Assembly: GCF_009663145.1 (NCBI RefSeq)
Contig: NZ_VKHR01000008.1
Span: 64 to 64,063, forward strand
DNA from: Shewanella sp. TC10
GTDB lineage: Bacteria; Pseudomonadota; Gammaproteobacteria; Enterobacterales; Shewanellaceae
DNA length: 64,000 bases
Reading direction: 5' to 3'
Under the pieces are notes generated by a model. That model was not told the origin of the DNA and searched no databases. It saw nothing but the letters and a program-made list of their open reading frames with translations. Below are positions 47,579 through 55,673 of this stretch, one piece after another; position 1 is the stretch's first letter, and each line of letters begins with the position of its first letter. Both the position numbers and the translations under genes were made by a program.

Positions 47579-47822
47579 TTTCTTCCTTAAAACACAATGG
47601 GGTTTAACAGTTCAAGCTAATATTAGACCTGATTACCGCTCAAAATGCTACTATATATCATTTATATTGTTCACCTTTACATAACAAGCTTTAAATTATT
47701 AGAGCCGAGTCTAACTGTGATTTAAATAAGTAAGCTTATAAAAAAATTCATATTAACTTGCACGAAGCAGAAGTATTAAACCAATGCAGCTTGATTTGTC
47801 CTTTAACTGTATTGTTCTAGGT

Positions 47823-47975
47823 TCATTCACCATTATAAGTGGCAAGATCCTCTTCAAGTTGTAGAGACATTTTGATCGATACAACGATTTCAAACTGCCC
47901 TCTTATACGACAGGTTTCAATTTGATCTTGGTCTATCTGAAGGAAGTCAGCTAGTGTATTTGTATCAGATACAAA
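47823..47975 (-). pseudogene. Relic of an unidentified gene truncated by a tRNA-Ser repeat
   Basis: A - strand frame of about 50 codons (VSDTNTLADFLQIDQDQIET ... LQLEEDLATYNGE, then TGA) has the look of coding sequence but no start codon; its upstream end runs straight into a terminator/tRNA-3'-end relic at 47976-48040. The parsimonious reading is the tail of a gene whose 5' part was replaced. I cannot name the family. Confidence 0.35.
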
Positions 47976-48040
47976 AAAGCCCATTACATAAAGTAACGGG
48001 CCTTTAAAATATGTCAGAGATAAAACGCTATCTTTTCTAT
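47974..48040 (-). repeat. Lone decayed terminator plus tRNA-Ser 3'-end relic
   Basis: A hairpin GCCCATTAC/GTAACGGGC is followed by ATATGTCAGAGATAAAACGC, a worn version of the tRNA 3' end seen in both arrays. It lies outside the arrays, directly downstream of the BCCT gene, and could have served as its terminator. Confidence 0.55.
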
Positions 48041-48118
48041 ACCTGATAAATCAATACATAGAATCCATGTTAGAACTAAGTTACTGTAATTATTAACTAA
48101 GCTACTTTATTCATTGAA

Positions 48119-49729
48119 CTAAGCTACTTTATCAGTATTATCCATTCTACTTTTTTGCTCAACTTCAGTGAGCAAGCCTCTAATTAAACTAAAACAACCT
48201 AAAAGCAAAATGATTGTAAAAGGCAGCGCGGCAATAATCGTAATTGACTGTAATGCTTGAATTGACTGCGTCCCTCCAATCCATAACATGACCATCGCGA
48301 TTGCTCCAGAGATCACAACCCATACTACCTTTTGGCGAGCAGGGACTTCTAATTTACCGCCGGCAGTCATACCATCAATGACGATAGAACCAGAATCAAG
48401 AGTAGTCACAAAGAAAACAATAATCAGTGCGATAGCAATTAGCGATAAAATATTGCCCAGAGGATAAGCCTCAAGCATATAAAACAAACTTAGCGATACG
48501 TCTGTAATACCTTGATCGATACCTAGCTGCCCTACTTTATCAATGACCTGCTGAATCGCAACGCCACCGAATGTTGACATCCATGCTGTGGTTACGGCTG
48601 TAGGAATGATCAATACACATAATAAAAACTGACGAATTGTCCTGCCTTTTGAAATACGTGCGACAAACATGCCGAAAAATGGCGCATACGCTACCCACCA
48701 AGCCCAGTAGAAAACTGTCCAACCATGTAACCATGTCGTGTCATCACGTCCAGATGACTGACTTAAAGGAATGATATTTTTTACATAGCCCGTCACCGCA
48801 GTAGCCAGTGAGTCAAGCACTGTGGTGAAATTCAGTACTGCAATAAAGCCGATAAAAATAAAGGCGATAATCATGTTGAGGTTACTTAACAACTTCACCC
48901 CTCCATTCATGCCTCGCAGTACAGAGAAAATAGCTAACCCCATAATGAGTAGGATAATACTCTGCTGGAGGAAGATATTATTATCAAAGCCAAACACATG
49001 GCTAATCCCACTTGCAGCCTGCGTTCCACCTAACCCAAGAGAAGTCGCTAAACCAAACAAGGTTACTAGCACAGTTAATACGTCAATAACATCGCCTGTT
49101 TTGCCCCAGACTTTATCCCCGAATATTGGATAAAAAACTGATCGCATAGATAAAGGGAGCCCTTTGTTATAAACAAAATAAGCTAGACACAGCGCAGTCA
49201 TCCCATAGATCGCCCATGCATGAAAACCCCAGTGAAAAACAGTCGCCCCTAATGACACTTCACGGCCTTCTGCAGTATAAGGGTCAACACTTAACGGAGT
49301 ACCAAACCAATTAGTAAAAAATGCAGTTGGTTCTGCTACGCCCCAAAAAATTAACCCAATTCCCATTCCTGCGGCAAATAGCATCGCTATCCATGACATC
49401 ATGGAATAGTCAGCCTTGGCTTTATCACCACCTAAACGGATCTTCCCTAAAGGTGAAAACGCAATAACAACAGCAAAAAGTAGCATTAAATTGGCTCCCC
49501 ACATAAATAGGAAGTCAAAATTTGAAAGCACTGCGCCTTTTACTGCATCAATGGCAGCTTTAGCTTCTGCTGGTGAAAGTACGAGTAAGGTAATGATGAA
49601 TAGAAGAGATAAGCCAACTGAGGCGGTAAAAACTGTGTTGTGGACATCCATACCCAACTTATTAACGTTATCTTGTCCAATTTGATAATCTGTTGATTCA
49701 ATACTGTATTTGTCTGATTTAAAACTCAT
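48119..49729 (-). CDS. BCCT-family betaine/carnitine/choline transporter
   Basis: 536 residues, 12 membrane spans. MGIGLIFWGVAEP and FYWAWWVAYAPFFGMFVARISKGRT are the family signature, the latter with the substrate-binding tryptophans. Members import glycine betaine, choline or carnitine by Na+ or H+ symport, commonly for osmoprotection. No choline-oxidation genes are in the window. It lies between the two tRNA-Ser loci. Confidence 0.92.
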   Translation of the reverse strand: MSFKSDKYSIESTDYQIGQDNVNKLGMDVHNTVFTASVGLSLLFIITLLVLSPAEAKAAIDAVKGAVLSNFDFLFMWGANLMLLFAVVIAFSPLGKIRLGGDKAKADYSMMSWIAMLFAAGMGIGLIFWGVAEPTAFFTNWFGTPLSVDPYTAEGREVSLGATVFHWGFHAWAIYGMTALCLAYFVYNKGLPLSMRSVFYPIFGDKVWGKTGDVIDVLTVLVTLFGLATSLGLGGTQAASGISHVFGFDNNIFLQQSIILLIMGLAIFSVLRGMNGGVKLLSNLNMIIAFIFIGFIAVLNFTTVLDSLATAVTGYVKNIIPLSQSSGRDDTTWLHGWTVFYWAWWVAYAPFFGMFVARISKGRTIRQFLLCVLIIPTAVTTAWMSTFGGVAIQQVIDKVGQLGIDQGITDVSLSLFYMLEAYPLGNILSLIAIALIIVFFVTTLDSGSIVIDGMTAGGKLEVPARQKVVWVVISGAIAMVMLWIGGTQSIQALQSITIIAALPFTIILLLGCFSLIRGLLTEVEQKSRMDNTDKVA

Positions 49730-50021
49730 AATTTATGATGTTCGTATATTCGATTAACGAATATAAAGACCACTCCATTTTGCTTAATGTTTGATTAGCT
49801 ACCTGCATCACTATATCGATTGTGATGCCTCCTAAATGAGAAAAATCAAGGCTACAAGCAAATCCCAAGTGCGGGATTATAGCACAATAAGTTTTCGCAA
49901 ACTTTGATGTTGAGCTTTCATTCCTAAAGCACTCATAATTAAAGCGCACCAGTGATCAATTAACGAAAATAAATAAGCATGGCAAAAAAAAACTATTTCA
50001 TATATTCCAAATTAAAGAAAC

Positions 50022-50531
50022 AAAAAGCCCGTTACTTTTCAGTAGCGGGCTTTTCTAAATATAGCTGAGAGATATGGTTTAAACCCTAAATGGATTGCGC
50101 TACAAACCAGCTTGTAATGTTCCAAAATTCAGACACAAAAAAACCGCTATTTTTCAATAACGGGCTCTTTCGATAAATATGGCGAAGAGATAAGGGTTTG
50201 AACCCTACATTGTTGAACTACAAACCCATGTAATTTTATATATTAAATTCTAGATAGCAAAAAGCTCGTTACTTTGCAGTAACGAGCTTTTCTAAATATG
50301 GCGGAGAGATTGGGGTTTGAACCCTAAATGGATTGCGCTACAAACCAATTTACAATGTTCCAAAATTCAGACACAAAAAAGCCCGCTATTTTTCAATAAC
50401 GGGCTCTTTCGATAAATATGGCGAAGAGATAAGGGTTTGAACCCTACATTGATGAACTACAAACCCATGCCTAATTACAAATACACAAGAACGAAAAAAG
50501 GCTCATCATTTCTGATGAGCCTTTCGTCTTA
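50022..50531 (-). repeat. Array 2: decayed tRNA-Ser 3' ends alternating with terminators
   Basis: Four relics of the tRNA-Ser 3' end at 50062-50110, 50180-50230, 50299-50350 and 50419-50470, each preceded and followed by a terminator hairpin. Relics 1 and 3 resemble each other, as do 2 and 4, giving a higher-order repeat of about 238 bases. In relics 2 and 4 the T stem has changed on both strands yet still pairs. Spacers match some of those in array 1, so the arrays share history and have been shuffled. Confidence 0.85.
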
Positions 50532-50535
50532 AATA

Positions 50536-50626
50536 TGGCGGAGAGATAGGGATTTGAACCCTAGATGGGCTACAAACCCATGCCGGTTTTCAAGACCGGT
50601 GCATTCGACCACTCTGCCATCTCTCC
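50536..50626 (-). tRNA. tRNA-Ser(UGA), copy 2
   Basis: Identical to copy 1 in all 91 positions, same strand, 3744 bases away. The first bases upstream (GAACGCCGAGAATAATAA) are also the same. Confidence 0.97.
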
Positions 50627-50637
50627 GAACGCCGAGA

Positions 50638-50666
50638 ATAATAATGCCCTCGACGTGCTCTGTAAA
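50638..50666 (-). promoter_or_regulatory. Promoter of tRNA-Ser copy 2
   Basis: Read on the - strand: TTTACA, 17-base spacer, TATTAT, discriminator TCTCGGCGTTC; same boxes as copy 1 with a different spacer, which implies selection on the boxes or a duplication older than the spacer changes. Confidence 0.7.
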
Positions 50667-50706
50667 GTATTAAACTAATAAAATATTCTGATTGCCTGTC
50701 TTAGCA

Positions 50707-51999
50707 TCAATCTGTTGAATTTTTATCTGAATAAAGTCCAATACGAGCAGGATCTGGTTTTACAAAGTTATTTTTAACACTATCCCAGCTGTCATGCTTT
50801 GATAATAAATAGCCAAAATAAACACCAATAGCACTTAACACAATACCTAAACCGATAGTCATTTCAGCATATTGAGCCAACATAGCGACAATGCTTGAAG
50901 CACCAAATGCCATGCCGATTTGAATAAAGTTTTGTAAACCCGCAGCCTTGGTCGCGTTTTTACTAAATTGTTGTAGCGCGTTATTCACAACAATAGGATA
51001 AATAGCACCATTACCTGCTGCTAACACAGAGAATGCAATTAATAATGGATAAATTGTATTCATTGGAATAACTAAAGTTACGATGCCAATAAGTGCAACA
51101 CAGACAAAGAATAAACCAAGAACATATTTAAGTGCGACTGGTGCACCAAACTTCTTCACCAGTACCTTACTCATGTACCCGCCCACAATAAACATAATTG
51201 TTTGTGGAATAAAACTAAGTCCAATAGCCTGAGCTTCATAACCAAACTTAATCATCACACTCGGCCAAACCGTTAAGTAACTAAAGAATGCAGCTGAACA
51301 AGCACCAAATATCACCACATTTCCTAAGTAACGAGTATTTTTTAAAATGCTTTTATAGCTAATGCTTTCTTGTACTTCTACTTGCTTGGTTTCGCTAGCA
51401 ACCAGCCACTTGGTTAATACAATCAACAATAATGCAATAATGACTAAAGTTACAAATACTGCGCGCCAGCCAAAATTACTGACGATAGAAGCCCCAATTA
51501 ATGGCGCTACCGCTGGTGATAAAGCAACAAGAGGCATAATGTTTGAAAATATTTTTTGTGCTTTATCAGCATCATATTTTTCAACTACAATGGCTTGCCA
51601 AATGACACCTGCACTACAAGCACCAAGGGCTTGGAAAAAACGTGCAATGTTTAGCATCAAAATAGATTCACTGGCTACAATCGCGCCACTTGCTGCTGCA
51701 AACAAGGCCAAACCAATAATCAATGCATTTTGCTTACCGACTTTTTCAACTAACGGGCCATATAACAATTGACCCAGTGCCAAACCTGCCAAAAAGGTCG
51801 TCAAGGAAAAGGCAACATTATTTAAGCTGGTTGAAAATGAGTCGGCAATGTTTTGAAACGCAGGTAAATACATGTCGGTGGCGATAAAACCCAACATGCT
51901 TAATAAAGCGAGATAAGCTAATAAAATAAAGTACTGTAAGTTAGCAGGCGTAGAACCTGACGACTTTGTTTCAGTAGACTTAATTGATGCATTGTTCAT
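50707..51999 (-). CDS. punC: Purine nucleoside exporter/importer PunC-like MFS transporter
   Basis: 430 residues, 12 membrane spans, Bcr/CflA group of the major facilitator superfamily. GFIATDMYLPAFQNIADSF at the first span, and ACSAAFFSYLT and NGAIYPIVVNNAL later, closely follow E. coli PunC (YdhC) as I remember it. It is divergent from a PunR-type LysR gene, as in E. coli. In E. coli PunC is linked to adenosine uptake; older notes call the family drug exporters. Confidence 0.8.
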   Translation of the reverse strand: MNNASIKSTETKSSGSTPANLQYFILLAYLALLSMLGFIATDMYLPAFQNIADSFSTSLNNVAFSLTTFLAGLALGQLLYGPLVEKVGKQNALIIGLALFAAASGAIVASESILMLNIARFFQALGACSAGVIWQAIVVEKYDADKAQKIFSNIMPLVALSPAVAPLIGASIVSNFGWRAVFVTLVIIALLLIVLTKWLVASETKQVEVQESISYKSILKNTRYLGNVVIFGACSAAFFSYLTVWPSVMIKFGYEAQAIGLSFIPQTIMFIVGGYMSKVLVKKFGAPVALKYVLGLFFVCVALIGIVTLVIPMNTIYPLLIAFSVLAAGNGAIYPIVVNNALQQFSKNATKAAGLQNFIQIGMAFGASSIVAMLAQYAEMTIGLGIVLSAIGVYFGYLLSKHDSWDSVKNNFVKPDPARIGLYSDKNSTD

Positions 52000-52126
52000 G
52001 TAAAAATGATTTCCAAATTGGGACGATTAAAAAACTGCGTGCAGTCTAATGACTTGCAAAAGTATTGTGAAACGTTTACTTTTGATGATTGCATTCATAA
52101 ATTTTCACAGCAAAGGATAGCCCTCT

Positions 52127-53029
52127 ATGCTTTCAGAACAAGCATTGGAAATGATTGATATAGTCGCGCGTGTTGGTAGTTTCACCGCAGCAGCCAATCA
52201 ATTGCACAAAGTTCCATCAGCCGTCAGTTACGCAGTAAAACAAATAGAAGATGAACTTGGTGTCATTTTGTTTGAAAGGCATCACCGAAGTGTGAGTTTA
52301 ACTGAGCCTGGTAAACATTTTGTGCAACACGCCCGTGAACTGCTTGCAGAAATGAACGATTTAAAACGCAGTACACAACGCGTTGCTAACGGCTGGCAAC
52401 CCACTTTATCAATAGCATTAGATAATATTGTTCGCGCAGATCGAATCAGCGTATTAATTTCAGATTTCTATCGCCATTTTAGTGATGTTGAGTTAATCAT
52501 CCGAATTGAAGTATTTAATGGCGTTTGGGAAGCATTAGCTACTGGTCGAAGCGATATTGCTATTGGTGCCACAACAGCTATCCCTGTTGGTGGCGTGTTC
52601 CAATATAAAGATATGCGTGATATTGAATGGGCATTCTTGGTAAGTAAAAACCACCCTCTGGCAGCAATTGATCGCCCGTTAACTGATGATGAACTCCGTC
52701 AATACCCTTCTATTTGTCTTGAAGATACTTCACGTGAAATCCCAAAACGTACCACTTGGTTATTAGATAATCAGCGTCGTTTAGTGGTGCCTGATTGGAT
52801 TAGGGCAATTAATTGCTTCAGAGACGGCTCAGGTATTGGCTATATGCCGCTTAACCTAGCTAAACCTTTTATACAGTCAGGCTCGCTTATCTCAAAAACA
52901 TTAGAGAATCCTAAAAATGCCAGCCCTTGTTGTTTAGCATGGAATCAAGAGAAAATGTCTCCTGCGCTAGAATGGGTTCTAGACTACTTAGGTGATACTG
53001 ACAAGTTACATAGAGAGTGGCTAGCTTAA
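52127..53029 (+). CDS. punR: LysR-family regulator PunR
   Basis: 300 residues. N-terminal winged helix-turn-helix (GSFTAAANQLHKVPSAVSYAVKQIEDELGVILFER) and an effector domain containing RIEVFNGVWEALATGRSDIAIGATTAIPVGG and SREIPKRTTWLLDNQRRLVVPDW, which agree strongly with E. coli PunR (YdhB). It probably activates the divergent punC in response to adenosine. The 127-base intergenic region should carry the operator, but I could not pick a unique site. Confidence 0.85.
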   Translation: MLSEQALEMIDIVARVGSFTAAANQLHKVPSAVSYAVKQIEDELGVILFERHHRSVSLTEPGKHFVQHARELLAEMNDLKRSTQRVANGWQPTLSIALDNIVRADRISVLISDFYRHFSDVELIIRIEVFNGVWEALATGRSDIAIGATTAIPVGGVFQYKDMRDIEWAFLVSKNHPLAAIDRPLTDDELRQYPSICLEDTSREIPKRTTWLLDNQRRLVVPDWIRAINCFRDGSGIGYMPLNLAKPFIQSGSLISKTLENPKNASPCCLAWNQEKMSPALEWVLDYLGDTDKLHREWLA

Positions 53030-53370
53030 CTTGAAAATGACTTTGTTAGCCCCCATGTTTGTATATATTGGATGTGACTTCTTAAAACTATGGGCTCAAA
53101 ATACGGTTTAGTTCACTCAGTCGGGTAATAAATTAATGTTCAGTTAAGTTAATTCTTTAACAATGACATTTATAAAAAGCAAAAAACAACAAAAGCTGAT
53201 TGATTTAGCAGTCGAAAGCGTTTTTTCGACGTTAAATCAATTCGTTTATGAAGATAACTTTAAGCTGGAGTAAAGCTGAGGTATCATCAACTTAAGTAAT
53301 TAGTAATTTATCAATTTGTTCCAGATTTTTTTCATTAAGGAACAACCCTTTTAACGTCTTGGAGACTGTT
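53030..53370. other. Intergenic region with a long imperfect hairpin
   Basis: TTGATTTA ... TAAATCAA (53200-53240) encloses GTCGAAA/TTTCGAC, giving an interrupted stem of about 15 bp. No T run follows immediately, so it need not be a terminator. GGAG at the right end is the ribosome site of the next gene. Nothing else is visible. Confidence 0.45.
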
Positions 53371-54033
53371 ATGAATCAACAAACTTTGTCTGGCCAGCAA
53401 GCCACGACGATGGAAACCAATAAACTCATTAAAAACACATACATGTTATTGTCTATGACACTAGCATTTGCTGCTGTAATGGCAGGTGTTGCGATGGCAA
53501 TGAATATCGGTCCTTTCATGTCTATCGGTCTATCACTTGGTAGTATCGTAGTGATGATGGTGACGTTGAAAAAAGCAGATAACGCTTCAGGTTTAGCTTG
53601 GATTTTTGCCTTCACAGGTATGCAAGGCGCATCATTAGGCTACATTCTTAACCACTATGTTGGAATGGCTAATGGCCCTGAGTTAATTATGCAAGCCTTT
53701 GGTTTAACTTCGGTTATCTTCATTTCGCTTTCAGCATATGCCATTACCACTAAGAAAGACTTCAACTTCATGGGTGGTTTCTTATTTGCTGGCTTATTAG
53801 TGGTTATCGGTTTATCACTCATTAATATGTTCTTCGTTAATAGCGGCGCAATGTTCATGGCTCTACAGGCAGCTGTTGCAATGATCATGGTCGGTCTAAT
53901 CCTTTATGATACAAGCCGTATCGTAAACGGTGGCGAAACTAACTACATTCGCGCTACGATTTCATTATTCTTAAACTTCATTAACTTATTCATGGCCCTA
54001 CTTCACTTGTTAGGCATGGGTAACGATGATTAA
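53371..54033 (+). CDS. Bax inhibitor-1 (YccA) family membrane protein
   Basis: 220 residues, seven membrane spans, with the BI-1 signature in TGMQGASLGYILNHYVG and the C-terminal SLFLNFINLFMALLHLLGMG. E. coli YccA is a modulator and substrate of the FtsH protease. ATG at 53371 follows GGAG by six bases; a TTG four codons upstream is less likely. It immediately precedes the tus operon, as in many gammaproteobacteria. Confidence 0.9.
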   Translation: MNQQTLSGQQATTMETNKLIKNTYMLLSMTLAFAAVMAGVAMAMNIGPFMSIGLSLGSIVVMMVTLKKADNASGLAWIFAFTGMQGASLGYILNHYVGMANGPELIMQAFGLTSVIFISLSAYAITTKKDFNFMGGFLFAGLLVVIGLSLINMFFVNSGAMFMALQAAVAMIMVGLILYDTSRIVNGGETNYIRATISLFLNFINLFMALLHLLGMGNDD

Positions 54034-54094
54034 TCTGTGAGTGCCTGCTTTATTCCTCGGTCGATGACCTTGTGATTAATCAGTTAACTACGCT

Positions 54095-54125
54095 AAAATG
54101 GCTCCCTTACAGGAGCCATTTTTTA
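54095..54125 (+). terminator. Terminator between yccA-like gene and tusD
   Basis: AATGGCTCC (54097-54105), loop CTTACA, GGAGCCATT (54112-54120) and TTTTAT. It ends just before the tusD start codon, so tusD needs read-through or its own promoter upstream of the hairpin. Confidence 0.8.
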
Positions 54126-54130
54126 TTGTT

Positions 54131-54520
54131 ATGAATAAATTTATTATCCAAGTTAATGGCACAGTCTATGGCTCAACGGCCAGTTTTAGAGCGCTTCGCT
54201 TTACTGAGAGCGTATTGTCTCTGGGTCATAAAGTCAGTAGTATTTTCTTTTACCAAGATGGCGTGACAAATAGCAGTGCGCTTATTTGCCCTGCCTCAGA
54301 TGAGCATGACTTACATCGTGCTTGGGAAAAGCTTGCTAAAGAGCATAACCTTAAGCTAGTAAACTGTGTCTCAGCAGCACTTAGACGTGGCGTTTTATCA
54401 GAACAAGACGCTCAAGAAAATAACAAAACATCAGCTAATGCCAGCACTCATTTTGTGATGGGTGGTTTAGGTGAACTTGTCACCGGTATAGAAGAGTCTG
54501 ATAGGCTTATTTGTTTTTAA
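54131..54520 (+). CDS. tusD: Sulfurtransferase subunit TusD
   Basis: 129 residues (DsrE-like fold). The sulfur-carrying cysteine is C79 in VNCVSAALRRGV. TusBCD receives persulfide from TusA and passes it to TusE and MnmA for 2-thiouridine in tRNA-Lys, -Glu and -Gln. I chose ATG at 54131; an upstream in-frame ATG at 54098 would lie inside the terminator stem and lacks a ribosome site. Confidence 0.92.
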   Translation: MNKFIIQVNGTVYGSTASFRALRFTESVLSLGHKVSSIFFYQDGVTNSSALICPASDEHDLHRAWEKLAKEHNLKLVNCVSAALRRGVLSEQDAQENNKTSANASTHFVMGGLGELVTGIEESDRLICF

Positions 54521-54544
54521 GATGACGCAAAAAGGTTTAATACG

Positions 54545-54901
54545 ATGAAAAAAATCTGCGTCATATTCAGACACAGTCCAACAGGCAAGACTTCTAGTCG
54601 TGAAGGCTTAGATTTTGCCATGTTAAGCGCAAGTTTTGAGCAGGAAGTCAGTGTGGTATTTACTGATGAAGCAGTGCTGCATTTGTTGGCAGGTCAACAA
54701 CCAGAATTAGTTGGCAGCAAAGACTACCTATCAACGTTTAAGGCATTGAGCTTATACGACATTGAAACAGTACTTGTGTGCCAGGATTCAGCAAAGCGAT
54801 TTGGCATATCATCAAATGAATTTAATTTCGAAGCCAACATGGCATCGACCACCCAAATTCAGCAATTAATTCAAGACGCCAATGAAGTGGTGGTTTACTA
54901 A
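54545..54901 (+). CDS. tusC: Sulfurtransferase subunit TusC
   Basis: 118 residues, DsrF-like. KKICVIFRHSPTGKTSSREGLDFAM is the typical N-terminus. TusC forms the hexameric TusBCD complex and has no active cysteine of its own. 24 bases after tusD. Confidence 0.9.
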   Translation: MKKICVIFRHSPTGKTSSREGLDFAMLSASFEQEVSVVFTDEAVLHLLAGQQPELVGSKDYLSTFKALSLYDIETVLVCQDSAKRFGISSNEFNFEANMASTTQIQQLIQDANEVVVY

Positions 54902-54902
54902 T

Positions 54903-55193
54903 ATGATTTTACATCAGGTACAAACCTCTGCCACTGTCGATAACGCGCTCAATTGCTGCTTGCGCTTCATTGACGACTCAGACAGCATCTTACTTACTGA
55001 CGATGCGCTTAATTGTTTACTCGATAAACAATGGCAGCAACGTTTATCTAATTACAAGCTTTACGTACTGATTGAAGATATTGAAGCAAGGGGGTTAAGT
55101 CATCGCTTACCTCAGTCTGCTAATATTTCAGTCATAGATTATGACCAGTTCGTTCTCGCTACACTGCAACACACTAAGGTGATCACTTGGTAG
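54903..55193 (+). CDS. tusB: Sulfurtransferase subunit TusB
   Basis: 96 residues, DsrH-like, starting [22 protein letters not shown] begins one base after the tusC stop; the longer frame from 54882 is unlikely. It completes the TusBCD complex. Confidence 0.88.
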   Translation: MILHQVQTSATVDNALNCCLRFIDDSDSILLTDDALNCLLDKQWQQRLSNYKLYVLIEDIEARGLSHRLPQSANISVIDYDQFVLATLQHTKVITW

Positions 55194-55525
55194 ATTCATT
55201 TGACTTTAATGGCCAACAGATAGAAATAGATGCTAAAGGCTATTTAAAAAATTACACTGATTGGCAAGCCGATATGGCGCCTGTGCTCGCGCAAACCGAA
55301 GACATTGTACTGACAGAGCAGCATTGGGAAGTCATCAATTTCGTTCGCGATTTTTATTTAGAATATAAAACAAGCCCTGCGATCAGAGTTCTTGTTAAAG
55401 CGATAGGCCAGTCTTTAGGGGCAGATAAAGGCAACTCTAAATACCTTTATACCTTATTCCCTGTCGGTCCTGCCAAACAAGCGACTAAAATTGCTGGACT
55501 GCCTAAACCAGCAAAATGTATCTAA
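55187..55525 (+). CDS. tusE: TusE/DsrC-family sulfur carrier
   Basis: 112 residues with the conserved penultimate cysteine C111 (PKPAKCI) that accepts sulfur from TusD and hands it to MnmA. The TTG start at 55187 overlaps tusB by 7 bases and has AAGGTG five bases before it; no ATG or GTG is nearby, so TTG is well supported. Confidence 0.9.
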   Translation: MVDSFDFNGQQIEIDAKGYLKNYTDWQADMAPVLAQTEDIVLTEQHWEVINFVRDFYLEYKTSPAIRVLVKAIGQSLGADKGNSKYLYTLFPVGPAKQATKIAGLPKPAKCI

Positions 55526-55545
55526 AATGGGTACTTTAAAAGCTT

Positions 55546-55572
55546 AAAAGGAGACGTTCAGTCTCCTTTTTG
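55546..55572 (+). terminator. Terminator of the tus operon
   Basis: AAAAGGAGAC, loop GTTCA, GTCTCCTTTT, then TG; 21 bases after tusE. Confidence 0.85.
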
Positions 55573-55673
55573 TTGATAAAATACTATGTAGTGAACAGTT
55601 GCGCTAACAGTAACCACCGAACTTAAAGTTACTGTTAGTAATAGTGATGTTAGTTTTTGCGTTTAAGCACCAG

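Noticed and set aside
49719..49949. 76-codon frame on the - strand upstream of the BCCT gene
   Set aside because: Overlaps the BCCT start, has no ribosome site, and its composition does not look like a folded or membrane protein.
46158..50531. CRISPR array reading of the repeated units
   Set aside because: Units are 100-130 bases, vary in sequence, contain terminators and tRNA 3' ends, and no cas genes are present.
53200..53240. Long hairpin as a terminator of punR
   Set aside because: 170 bases after the stop and without a T run; left as a structural note only.
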